DNA of 8,040 nt from Candidatus Rokuibacteriota bacterium (GTDB lineage: Bacteria > Methylomirabilota > Methylomirabilia > Rokubacteriales > JACPHL01). The DNA is taken from the NCBI GenBank assembly GCA_016188625.1, contig JACPHL010000045.1, forward strand, positions 1 through 8,040, written 5' to 3'. How positions within the stretch are numbered: the stretch's first letter is position 1; every line of letters begins with the position of its first letter. Below are positions 1 to 5,575 of this stretch, piece by piece. Under the pieces are notes generated by a model. That model ran no database searches. It was not told the origin of the DNA and worked only from the letters and a program-made list of their open reading frames with translations. The position numbers and the translations under genes are program-made.

Positions 1-1248
1 ATCAAGGAGGCGACCCTCCAGCGCCTCGACCACTACCTCGAGCTGCTCGCCGACAACGGCGCCAAGGCCGGCGGCGTGGTCCACTGGGCGGCCGACGCCC
101 GGGAGGCCCGGGAGATCATCCTGGGCCTCGCCCGCGAGCGCGGGGTCCGGCTCGTGGTCAAATCCAAGTCCATGGCGACGGAGGAGATCCACCTCAACGA
201 GGCCCTGGAGGCCGCCGGGATCACCCCGGTGGAGACCGACCTCGGCGAGTACATCATCCAGCTCGCGCGGGAGCGCCCCTCCCACATCATCGCCCCGGCG
301 ATCCACAAGACCAGGGGGCAGGTGGCCGAGCTCTTCTCGGCCCGGGTCGGCGAGACCCTGCCGCCCGACCCCGAGATCCTCACCCGGGTGGCCCGCCGGG
401 AGCTGCGGGAGAAGTTCCTCCGGGCGGACATGGGGATCAGCGGGGCCAACTTCGCCATCGCCGAGACCGGGAGCATCGTCCTGATCACCAACGAGGGGCA
501 CGGCCGGCTCATCACCACCGTGCCCCGGATCCACGTGGCCCTCATGGGGGTGGAGAAGGTCATCCCCTCCATGACCGACCTCATGGTCTTCCTCCGGACC
601 CTGCCGCGCGCGGCGACCGGGCAGAAGATCTCGAGCTACGTCACCCTGATCCGGGGGCCCCGGCGGCCGGGGGAGGCGGACGGGCCGGAGGAGTTCCATC
701 TCGTCGTCATGGACAACGGCCGGATCCGCCAGCTCGCGGGGACCCTCCGCGAGGCCCTCTATTGCCTCCGGTGTGGCGCCTGCCTCAACGTCTGTCCCGT
801 CTACCGGCAGATCGGCGGACACGCCTACGGCTCCACCTACTCCGGCCCCATCGGGATCCTCCTCACGGCCATGATCGAGGGTCATCGCGCCGCCCGGGAG
901 CTCGCCCACGCCTCGAGCCTCTGCGGGGCCTGCCAGGAGGCCTGCCCGGTCAAGATCGACATCCCCCGGATGCTGATCGAGCTCCGCCGCCACCTGGACG
1001 AGGAGCGGATCGCCCCCGCGGCCGAGCGGGCGCTCTTCGGGGCCTTCGCGCGCCTGCTCGAGCGGCCGGCGCTCTTCGGGCTGACGGCGCGGCTGGGGCG
1101 GCTCCTCCAGCGCCCCTTCCTGCGCGCCGGCCGGCTGCGCGCCCTCCCGTTCTTCCTCCGGGGATGGACGGGGGAGCGCGACCTCCCGGCCGTGGCCCCG
1201 CGCACCTTCCGCGAGCGCTGGGCTGCCCTCGAGCGGGAGGACTCATAG
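1..1248 (+). CDS. lutB: LutB/LldF-type lactate utilization iron-sulfur protein (5' truncated by window edge)
   Basis: This is the iron-sulfur electron-transfer subunit of the LutABC complex, which oxidises L-lactate to pyruvate in the cytoplasm. The frame is open from base 1, and its first residues (IKEATLQRLDHYLELL) already match the LutB N-terminal region, so the true start lies upstream; the GTG at 76 is internal. 415 residues are visible, against about 470 usual for the family. In window numbering, an LUD domain carries the signature GISGANFAIAETGS near residues 145-158. A ferredoxin-like pair of motifs follows: C255-x2-C258-x2-C261-x3-C265-P and C308-x2-C311-x3-C315-P, for [4Fe-4S] clusters. 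The C-terminal tail resembles the DUF3390 region of LutB proteins. The TAG stop directly abuts the lutC start, so the two are co-transcribed. LutA is not in the window and would be expected upstream. The substrate could be another 2-hydroxyacid; family assignment is firm. Confidence 0.95.
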   Translation: MKEATLQRLDHYLELLADNGAKAGGVVHWAADAREAREIILGLARERGVRLVVKSKSMATEEIHLNEALEAAGITPVETDLGEYIIQLARERPSHIIAPAIHKTRGQVAELFSARVGETLPPDPEILTRVARRELREKFLRADMGISGANFAIAETGSIVLITNEGHGRLITTVPRIHVALMGVEKVIPSMTDLMVFLRTLPRAATGQKISSYVTLIRGPRRPGEADGPEEFHLVVMDNGRIRQLAGTLREALYCLRCGACLNVCPVYRQIGGHAYGSTYSGPIGILLTAMIEGHRAARELAHASSLCGACQEACPVKIDIPRMLIELRRHLDEERIAPAAERALFGAFARLLERPALFGLTARLGRLLQRPFLRAGRLRALPFFLRGWTGERDLPAVAPRTFRERWAALEREDS

Positions 1249-1974
1249 GTGGCGACGCGCGAGGAGTTCCTCCGGCGTGTCCGCGAGGAGATGCAGAAGA
1301 CCAAGGGCCTCTTCCCGGCCGAGGTCTCCGTCCCACCCGCGGCCCCGGGCGAGGAGCTCCGGGGGATCCGCCAGCGAGTTGAGGCCTCCTGGGAGGCGCT
1401 GCTCGAGCGGTTCCGGGTCGAGCTGGAGCGGGTGGGGGGACGGTGCTACCGGTCCCGGAACCCCGAGGAGGCGACCGATCGGGTCATCGCCCTGGCCCGC
1501 GAGCGCGAGGTCCGTCGGATCGCGACCTGGAACTGGGGTGCCCTGGACCGCCTCCTCCACGCCGAGCGCCTCGAGGCCGCGGGGTTCCAGGTGCGGGAGG
1601 GCTCGCCGGTCAGCCTCGAGGGGACCGACCGGGGCGAGCTCCAGGGGTGGGTGGCCGGCGCCGACCTCGGGGTGACGGGGGCGGACTTCGCGGTGGCCGA
1701 GACGGGGAGCCTGATCCTGACCTCGGGCCCGGGGCGGGGGCGCGGGGTCTCGCTCCTGCCGCCCTACCACGTCGCCCTCTTCGGGCGGGCCCAGCTCCTC
1801 CCGGGCCTGGACGAGGTGGGCGTCGCCTTCGAGGCCCTGCACGGGCCCGGCGGGCTCGAGGGGGCCTCGATCACCTTCATCACCGGCCCGAGCCGGACCG
1901 CCGACATCGAGTTGACCCTCACCCGAGGGGTCCACGGCCCGAAGGAGGTCCACGTCATCTTCGTCGAGGGGTGA
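1249..1974 (+). CDS. lutC: LutC/LldG-type lactate utilization protein (LUD domain)
   Basis: This is the small LUD-domain subunit of the LutABC lactate oxidation complex. The protein is 241 residues, normal for LutC. The N-terminal part (1-60) is charged and helical. The LUD core follows, with the signature GVTGADFAVAETGSL at 141-155, PPYHVALFG at 171-179, ITGPSRTADIE at 211-221 and a C-terminal GVHGPKEVHVIFVEG. It shares the TGADFA/SGANFA motif with the LUD part of LutB but has no cysteine cluster. The GTG start at 1249 follows the lutB TAG stop with no gap, and GGAGG at 1236-1240 lies 8 nt upstream, which supports this start. Adjacency to lutB gives the functional call. Its exact biochemical role within the complex is not established for the family. 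Confidence 0.94.
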   Translation: MATREEFLRRVREEMQKTKGLFPAEVSVPPAAPGEELRGIRQRVEASWEALLERFRVELERVGGRCYRSRNPEEATDRVIALAREREVRRIATWNWGALDRLLHAERLEAAGFQVREGSPVSLEGTDRGELQGWVAGADLGVTGADFAVAETGSLILTSGPGRGRGVSLLPPYHVALFGRAQLLPGLDEVGVAFEALHGPGGLEGASITFITGPSRTADIELTLTRGVHGPKEVHVIFVEG

Positions 1975-1981
1975 GCGCGCC

Positions 1982-2419
1982 GTGGAGGAGCCGCAGGCGA
2001 AGAGGTACTTCACCCTGAAGGAGGCCGAGACCCTGATCCCGCGCCTCGAGGCGATCGTGGGCCGGCTCATGGACTGCCGCTCCGAGGCTGGGCGGCTCCG
2101 GGCCTCGCTCCAGGAGGAGCAGCGGAGGGTCGCCCTCTCCGGGGGCTTCCAGCTCGACCGTGAGGCCTGGCGGGAGCGGAGGGAACGGCTCGAGGCCTCG
2201 GCCCGCGAGATGGAGGCCCGGGTGGAGGAGATCCTGGGGCTGGGGGCCGTGCCCAAGGACCTCGAGCTGGGCCTGGTGGACTTCCCCTTCCTGCTCGGGG
2301 ACCAGGAGGTGAACCTCTGCTGGCGCTTCGGGGAGAAGCGGATCCGTTTCTGGCATGGGCTGGACGAGGGGTTCGCCGGCCGGAAGCCGCTCCCCGACGA
2401 GCTCGTGGAGGGGGAGTGA
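1982..2419 (+). CDS. DUF2203 family protein
   Basis: This is a 145-residue soluble protein of the DUF2203 family, whose function is unknown. The N-terminal RYFTLKEAETLIPRL (8-22) and the C-terminal block KDLELGLVDFP (92-102) with CWRFGEKRIRFWHGLDEGFAGRKPL (113-137) are the recognisable family hallmarks. Between them, residues about 25-85 are rich in Glu, Arg and Leu with heptad-like spacing, predicting long helices or a coiled coil. There is no signal peptide or membrane segment. The GTG start at 1982 is 7 nt after the lutC stop, and a purine-rich GAGGGGTGAG at 1966-1975 can serve as the ribosome binding site. The stop overlaps the next gene by 4 nt (GTGA), so it belongs to the lut transcript. 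Nothing in the sequence points to a role in lactate metabolism. Confidence 0.88.
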   Translation: MEEPQAKRYFTLKEAETLIPRLEAIVGRLMDCRSEAGRLRASLQEEQRRVALSGGFQLDREAWRERRERLEASAREMEARVEEILGLGAVPKDLELGLVDFPFLLGDQEVNLCWRFGEKRIRFWHGLDEGFAGRKPLPDELVEGE

Positions 2420-3177
2420 GGCGGGTGCGCTACGAGGCCATCCTCTTCGACCTCTTCGATACCCTGGTCCTCTTCGACCGGGATCGCCTCCCCCTCGTCC
2501 AGCTCGACGGGAGGGCGGTGCGCACGACGGCCGGCCACCTCCACCCGCTCCTCGCCGAGCGCTACCCGGAGACCACCCTCGACGCCTTCCACGACGCCCT
2601 GGTCTGGAGCTACCAGGAGGCCGAGCGCCGGCGGGCGCGGGACCACCGGGAGATCCCGGCCGGCGAGCGGTTCCGGCTCTGCTACGGCCGGCTGGGGCTC
2701 GACCCCGGGGCGGTCCCGGAGGAGGTGACCGGGCGGCTCCTGGCGGCCCACATGCTCCACCTGGCGAGGGCGGCCGAGTGCCCCGCCGATCACCTGGCGC
2801 TCCTGGACTGGCTCCGCGGCCGCGCCCGGCTCGGCGTCGTCTCCAACTTCGACTACGCGCCGACCGCACACCGGGTTCTCGAGCGGGCCGGTATCCGGGG
2901 GCGCTTCGAGGCCGTGGTCGTCTCCGAGGAGGTCGGGTGGCGGAAGCCGAGGCCCGAGATCTTCGAGGTCGCCTTCCGGCGGCTAGGGCTCGGAGCGCGC
3001 GCGGCCCTGTTCATCGGGGACCGTCCCGAGATCGACGTCCTCGGTGCCCACGGCGTGGGGATGGACGTGGCCTGGCTGAACCCGGGGCGCGAGCCTTTCC
3101 CCGAGGGTCTTCGGCCCCCGACCTACGAGTTGGGCCGCCTGGCCGACCTCCGCGGGGTCCTTGAAGGAAAGGGTTGA
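2416..3177 (+). CDS. HAD-superfamily (subfamily IA) hydrolase
   Basis: This is a 253-residue haloacid dehalogenase-type hydrolase, most likely a small-molecule phosphatase of the cytoplasm. All four HAD motifs are present: motif I FDLFDTL with nucleophile D12 and acid/base D15; motif II VVSNFD with S143; motif III around K177 in WRKPRPEIF; motif IV FIGDRPEIDVLG with D202 and D207 for magnesium binding. A helical cap domain occupies about residues 20-120. VSNFD and WRKPRPEIF are typical of the HAD-IA/YjjG-like group, but the substrate cannot be read from sequence. The GTG at 2416 overlaps the preceding TGA stop (GTGA), which suggests translational coupling; an in-frame GTG at 2425 is an alternative that would remove three residues without touching motif I. 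Its TGA stop lies inside the TTGACA -35 box of the next promoter. Confidence 0.9.
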   Translation: MRRVRYEAILFDLFDTLVLFDRDRLPLVQLDGRAVRTTAGHLHPLLAERYPETTLDAFHDALVWSYQEAERRRARDHREIPAGERFRLCYGRLGLDPGAVPEEVTGRLLAAHMLHLARAAECPADHLALLDWLRGRARLGVVSNFDYAPTAHRVLERAGIRGRFEAVVVSEEVGWRKPRPEIFEVAFRRLGLGARAALFIGDRPEIDVLGAHGVGMDVAWLNPGREPFPEGLRPPTYELGRLADLRGVLEGKG

Positions 3178-3202
3178 CAGGGGGCTGCCCGTCGGGTATC
3201 CT
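3174..3202 (+). promoter_or_regulatory. Sigma70-type promoter for the csp leader
   Basis: A perfect -35 hexamer TTGACA (3174-3179) is followed after exactly 17 nt by TATCCT (3197-3202), a 4/6 match to the -10 consensus. Transcription should begin near G3209. The -35 box contains the TGA stop codon of the HAD gene, so the upstream operon and the csp unit are packed with no spacer. This is the best consensus promoter in the window. It predicts a leader of about 116 nt before the csp start codon. Confidence 0.75.
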
Positions 3203-3207
3203 AATCG

Positions 3208-3284
3208 CGATTGCCGGGGTAAGTGCCTGAACGGTGATCGATGGATCGCGCGCAAGGGCTTCCCGATGGCCCTTGCGTTTTTTT
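3208..3284 (+). ncRNA. Structured csp leader or small RNA ending in an intrinsic terminator
   Basis: The segment between the predicted transcription start and the T-run folds into two hairpins. Hairpin 1 pairs GATTGCCG (3209-3216) with CGGTGATC (3232-3239), eight consecutive pairs including two G-U; a ninth, C3208-G3240, is possible if transcription starts one base earlier. Its 15-nt loop is purine-rich. A 10-nt linker leads directly into the terminator hairpin (3251-3277) and seven T. This is the layout of a small independent RNA of about 75 nt or of a terminator-controlled leader. I do not recognise a known riboswitch class. Long structured 5' leaders are known for cold-shock genes, but an embedded terminator is not the textbook mechanism. 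Whether it regulates anything is inference. Confidence 0.4.
3251..3284 (+). terminator. Intrinsic terminator upstream of csp
   Basis: The perfect 9-bp stem CGCAAGGGC (3251-3259) / GCCCTTGCG (3269-3277) has a 9-nt loop and is followed at once by seven T (3278-3284). It sits about 42 nt downstream of the predicted start of transcription and 40 nt before the csp start codon, so transcripts must read through it to express csp unless an unseen promoter lies between. No convincing promoter is visible in 3285-3324. Confidence 0.85.
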
Positions 3285-3324
3285 GTGGTCGCTTGCCCCC
3301 AGTTTGACGGAAGGAGCAGTGCAG

Positions 3325-3528
3325 ATGCGAGAGACCGGAACCGTGAAGTGGTTCAACGAGGCCAAGGGGTACGGCTTCATCGAGCGGTCGGGCGGGGAGG
3401 ACGTCTTCGTCCACTACTCGGCGATCCAGGGCTCGGGCTTCAAGACGCTGACCGAGGGCCAGCTCGTGGAGTTCGACGTCGTGGAGGGCGCCAAGGGGAA
3501 GCAGGCCGCCAACGTGACCCAGAAGTAG
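3325..3528 (+). CDS. csp: Cold-shock domain protein (CspA family)
   Basis: This is a 67-residue single cold-shock domain protein, a five-strand OB fold that binds single-stranded RNA and DNA and acts as an RNA chaperone. The N-terminal [16 protein letters not shown] contains the RNP1 motif (KGYGFI), and DVFVHYSAI contains RNP2 (VFVHY). The end, [11 protein letters not shown], is also typical, and the length matches the family. The ATG at 3325 is preceded by AAGGAG at 3311-3316 with 8 nt spacing. The frame stays open upstream to an ATG at 3241, but that would add 28 non-family residues across a terminator hairpin. The gene is monocistronic, with its own promoter and strong terminators on both sides. 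Whether it is cold-induced cannot be told from sequence, though the long structured leader makes post-initiation control plausible. Confidence 0.96.
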   Translation: MRETGTVKWFNEAKGYGFIERSGGEDVFVHYSAIQGSGFKTLTEGQLVEFDVVEGAKGKQAANVTQK

Positions 3529-3544
3529 CCTGCCTCGCGGGCGG

Positions 3545-3576
3545 GCGGCCCCGGGGAGACCCGGGGCCGCTTTTTT
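3545..3576 (+). terminator. Intrinsic terminator after csp
   Basis: A perfect 11-bp stem, GCGGCCCCGGG (3545-3555) / CCCGGGGCCGC (3560-3570), is closed by a GAGA (GNRA) tetraloop and followed by six T (3571-3576). It lies 16 nt after the csp stop codon and should isolate csp from trxB. Confidence 0.92.
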
Positions 3577-3604
3577 CTGCATCCCGAGCCCCTCGGGGGG
3601 CGTC

Positions 3605-3613
3605 TGATATAAT
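3605..3613 (+). promoter_or_regulatory. Extended -10 promoter for trxB
   Basis: TGATATAAT combines a perfect TATAAT (3608-3613) with an upstream TGn extension. No TTGACA-like -35 box is present at the expected distance (the bases there are GC-rich), as is usual for extended -10 promoters. Transcription should start near 3620, about 32 nt before the trxB ATG. It stands in an otherwise GC-rich stretch between the csp terminator and trxB. Confidence 0.72.
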
Positions 3614-3651
3614 CGGGGTGCCGAGTTCAAGCCAAGGAGGCCGACCACACG

Positions 3652-4587
3652 ATGGCTGACGTCCGGAGGATCATCATCCTGGGATCGGGGTCCGCAGGGC
3701 TCACCGCGGCCGTCTACGCGGCCCGGGCCAACCTCGCTCCCCTGGTGCTGGCCGGGAGCCAGCCGGGTGGCCAGCTCACCCTCACCACGATGGTGGAGAA
3801 CTACCCCGGCTTCCCCGACGGGATCATGGGCCCCGACCTCATGGCCCTCATGCGGCAGCAGGCCGAGCGCGTCGGGACCGAGGTGCTCGACGACGACGCC
3901 ATCGCCGTGGACCTCTCCCATCGCCCCTTCACCGTCAAGACCGCCGAGCGGTCGTTCCGGGCCGAGGCCCTGGTCGTCGCCAAGGGGGCCTCGGCGAAGC
4001 TCCTGGGGCTCGACTCCGAGTGGCGGCTGCTCTGACGCGGGGTCTCCACCTGCGCGACCTGCGACGGCTTCTTCTTCAAGGACCAGGACCTGGTGGTGGT
4101 CGGCGGGGGCGACACGGCGGTGGAGGAGGCGCTCTTCCTGACCAAGTTCGCCCGCCGGGTGGACGTGGTCCACCGGCGGGACGCCCTGCGCGCGTCCAAG
4201 ATCATGCAGGAGCGCGCCCGCCGCGGCGAGAAGATCGGCTTCATCTGGAACAGCGTGGTGGAGGAGATCCGCGACGTGGAGGCGGGGAAGGTCACGGAGG
4301 TGCTCCTCCGCGACCTGGAGACGCGGAAGCTGACCGAGCGCCCCTGCGACGGGGTCTTCGTCGCCATCGGCCACACCCCGAACACCCAGCTCTTCGCGGG
4401 CCAGCTGGAGATGGACGAGCGGGGCTACCTGGTGACGCGGCCCGGCAGCACCGCCACCAACGTCCCCGGGGTCTTCGCCGCGGGCGACGTCCAGGACCAT
4501 GTCTACCGGCAGGCGGTGACCGCGGCGGGCTCGGGGTGCATGGCCGCCATGGACGCCGAGCGCTTCCTGGAGGCCGAGGGGCACTGA
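3652..4587 (+). pseudogene. trxB: Thioredoxin reductase (trxB) interrupted by one in-frame TGA
   Basis: This FAD/NADPH flavoenzyme would reduce thioredoxin. The frame codes for a normal-sized TrxB (311 positions) except for TGA at codon 128 (4033-4035). In order: an FAD-binding GSGSAG (11-16), QPGGQL and [14 protein letters not shown], the interruption, the redox motif C134-A-T-C137-D, the NADPH-binding [10 protein letters not shown] (151-160) with HRRD (174-177), and FAD-contacting GVFAAGD (273-279). Escherichia coli TrxB reads ...FKGRGVSACATCDG; the stop replaces the Gly before RGVS, a single GGA to TGA change with no frameshift. The ATG at 3652 has AAGGAGG at 3634-3640. Restart at GTG 4093 would lack the CATC motif, so neither half could be an active enzyme alone. 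UGA ends five frames here including this one, which argues against reassignment. Causes could be a true nonsense mutation, a sequence error, or less likely readthrough. Two more unusual residues (S14, K111) are described in the findings. Confidence 0.9.
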
Positions 4588-4608
4588 GGGCCGACCTTCG
4601 CCGGACCC

Positions 4609-4639
4609 GGCGCCGCCTCTTCGGGGGCGGCGCCTTTTT
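4609..4639 (+). terminator. Intrinsic terminator after trxB
   Basis: GGCGCCGCC (4609-4617) pairs with GGCGGCGCC (4626-4634). Two inner pairs (T4618-G4625, C4619-G4624) close a TTCG loop, giving an 11-bp stem with the very stable C(UUCG)G tetraloop, followed by five T (4635-4639). It lies 21 nt after the trxB stop codon. Confidence 0.9.
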
Positions 4640-4649
4640 CGTCTCGCTG

Positions 4650-4658
4650 TGCTATGAT
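4650..4658 (+). promoter_or_regulatory. Extended -10 promoter for the TIGR02757-rmuC operon
   Basis: TGCTATGAT is a TGn extension plus TATGAT (4653-4658), a 5/6 match to TATAAT, directly after the trxB terminator. It lies in the 14-mer GCTGTGCTATGATG (4646-4659), which recurs exactly at 6720-6733. No -35 box is evident. The predicted start of transcription (about 4665) would leave only around 10 nt before the GTG at 4676. Confidence 0.62.
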
Positions 4659-4675
4659 GCCCTCGAGGTGAACGG

Positions 4676-5575
4676 GTGACGCCCCCTCGGCTCAGGGCCC
4701 CGCTGGAGCGGCTCTACCGGGAGTTCGACTACCGCGGCCGGATCGCCAACGACGCGATCCAGTTCCCCCGCCGCTACCCCGACCCGGCGGATCGGGAGGT
4801 GGTGGCCCTGCTCGCCGCCTGCCTGGCCTACGGCCGGGTGGACCTCTTCAGCCGCGAGGTCGAGCGGGTGCTCCGGGTGATGGGACCGCGCCCCGCCGCA
4901 TTCATCCTCGGCTTCGATCCGGCCCGCGATGCCCCGCGCTTCCGGGGGTTCCGCTACCGGTTCAACCGCCCCGGGGACATCGCCGCGTTCTGCCTGGCGC
5001 TCCAGCGGATCCTCCGGACCCACGGCTCGCTCCGCGCCTACTTCCTCCGTGGATACTCGCCCGGGGACGCCCACGTGGGGCCGGCCCTGGAGCGGTTCGT
5101 CGCCGGGATTGTGGACCAGGATCTCCGCCCCGTCTTCCCGAAAGGCCGCCCCTCCCGCGGCTTCCTCCACCTCTTCCCCCGACCCTCGGCCGGCGGGCCG
5201 TGCAAGCGCCTCCTGCTCTTCCTCCGGTGGATGGTCCGGCGCGATCACCTGGACTTCGGCGACTGGGTCGAGGTCTCGCCGGCCAAGCTCCTGGCGCCGA
5301 TCGACACCCACGTGGAGAACATGGCCCGGGCCGTCGGGCTGACCCGCCGGCGGAGCCGGAACTGGGCCATGGTGACGGAGCTGACCGAGCGGTTCCGGCG
5401 GCTCGATCCCGGCGACCCCGTCAAGTACGACTTCGCCCTCTGCCACAAGCGGATGTCAGGGGACTGCCCTGGGCGCCGGGATCCGGTCCGGTGCCGCGGG
5501 TGCGGGCTCCGCCCGGTCTGCCGCCACTGGCAGCGCAACGGGCGTGGGCCCACCCGCACCGCTCTCCCGCGATGA
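4676..5575 (+). CDS. TIGR02757 (DUF2400) family protein, HhH-GPD glycosylase-like
   Basis: This is a 299-residue soluble protein of the TIGR02757/DUF2400 family, which has no established function. Family landmarks are DAIQFPRRYPDPADREVVALLAACLAYGRV at 26-55 (read in parts), RGFLHLFPRPSAGGPCKRLLLF at about 161-182, DFGDW near 193 and DPVKYDFALC at 247-256. Two features recall the HhH-GPD DNA glycosylases (Nth/MutY). One is PIDTHVENMARAVGLT, with D210 where Nth has its catalytic Asp in VDTHIFRV. The other is a C-terminal cysteine loop C264-x8-C273-x2-C276-x5-C282, close to the C-x6-C-x2-C-x5-C [4Fe-4S] loop. A classic LPGVG hairpin is not seen before D210. The GTG start at 4676 has only GAGGTGA at 4665-4671 close upstream. 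The stop overlaps rmuC (ATGA), so the two are coupled. A DNA repair role is inference; family membership is firm. Confidence 0.88.
   Translation: MTPPRLRAPLERLYREFDYRGRIANDAIQFPRRYPDPADREVVALLAACLAYGRVDLFSREVERVLRVMGPRPAAFILGFDPARDAPRFRGFRYRFNRPGDIAAFCLALQRILRTHGSLRAYFLRGYSPGDAHVGPALERFVAGIVDQDLRPVFPKGRPSRGFLHLFPRPSAGGPCKRLLLFLRWMVRRDHLDFGDWVEVSPAKLLAPIDTHVENMARAVGLTRRRSRNWAMVTELTERFRRLDPGDPVKYDFALCHKRMSGDCPGRRDPVRCRGCGLRPVCRHWQRNGRGPTRTALPR

Noticed and set aside
76-1248. GTG at 76 as the start of lutB.
   Set aside because: The frame is open to base 1 and the upstream residues match the LutB N-terminal region, so the gene begins before the window.
1243-2871. 542-residue open frame on the - strand opposite lutC, DUF2203 and HAD.
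   Set aside because: Long antisense frames are routine in GC-rich coding DNA. The translation is low complexity, rich in Pro, Gly, Arg and Glu, and the + strand genes have clear families.
3203-3212. Perfect palindrome AATCGCGATT just after the csp -10 box, a possible operator.
   Set aside because: It is only 10 bp with no spacer or second copy, and its bases partly belong to hairpin 1 of the leader. A regulator site cannot be supported.
3223-3237. Tiny leader frame GTG CCT GAA CGG TGA inside the csp leader, as in translation-coupled attenuators.
   Set aside because: Only four codons with no regulatory codon run, and it lies within the loop and 3' arm of hairpin 1. There is too little to support it.
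3241-3324. In-frame 28-codon N-terminal extension of the cold-shock protein from ATG 3241.
   Set aside because: It would be translated through the terminator hairpin and T-run, has a weak ribosome binding site, and adds residues absent from the family. The ATG at 3325 has a good AAGGAG.
4036-4056. Hairpin right after the trxB TGA (CGCGGGGT / ACCTGCGCG, loop CTCC, one bulged G) that could look like a bacterial selenocysteine insertion element.
   Set aside because: Selenocysteine in such enzymes replaces a redox cysteine, and here both CATC cysteines are intact while the TGA replaces a glycine. The hairpin bases encode the conserved RGVSTCAT in a GC-rich genome, so pairing by chance is easy. 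Homologues with Cys or Sec at this position plus selB in the genome would be needed to revive it.
2983-4584. 533-residue open frame on the - strand spanning the HAD end, csp and trxB.
   Set aside because: It runs across two promoters and two terminators of + strand genes and has no family features; it is a GC-driven shadow. It does not explain the trxB stop.
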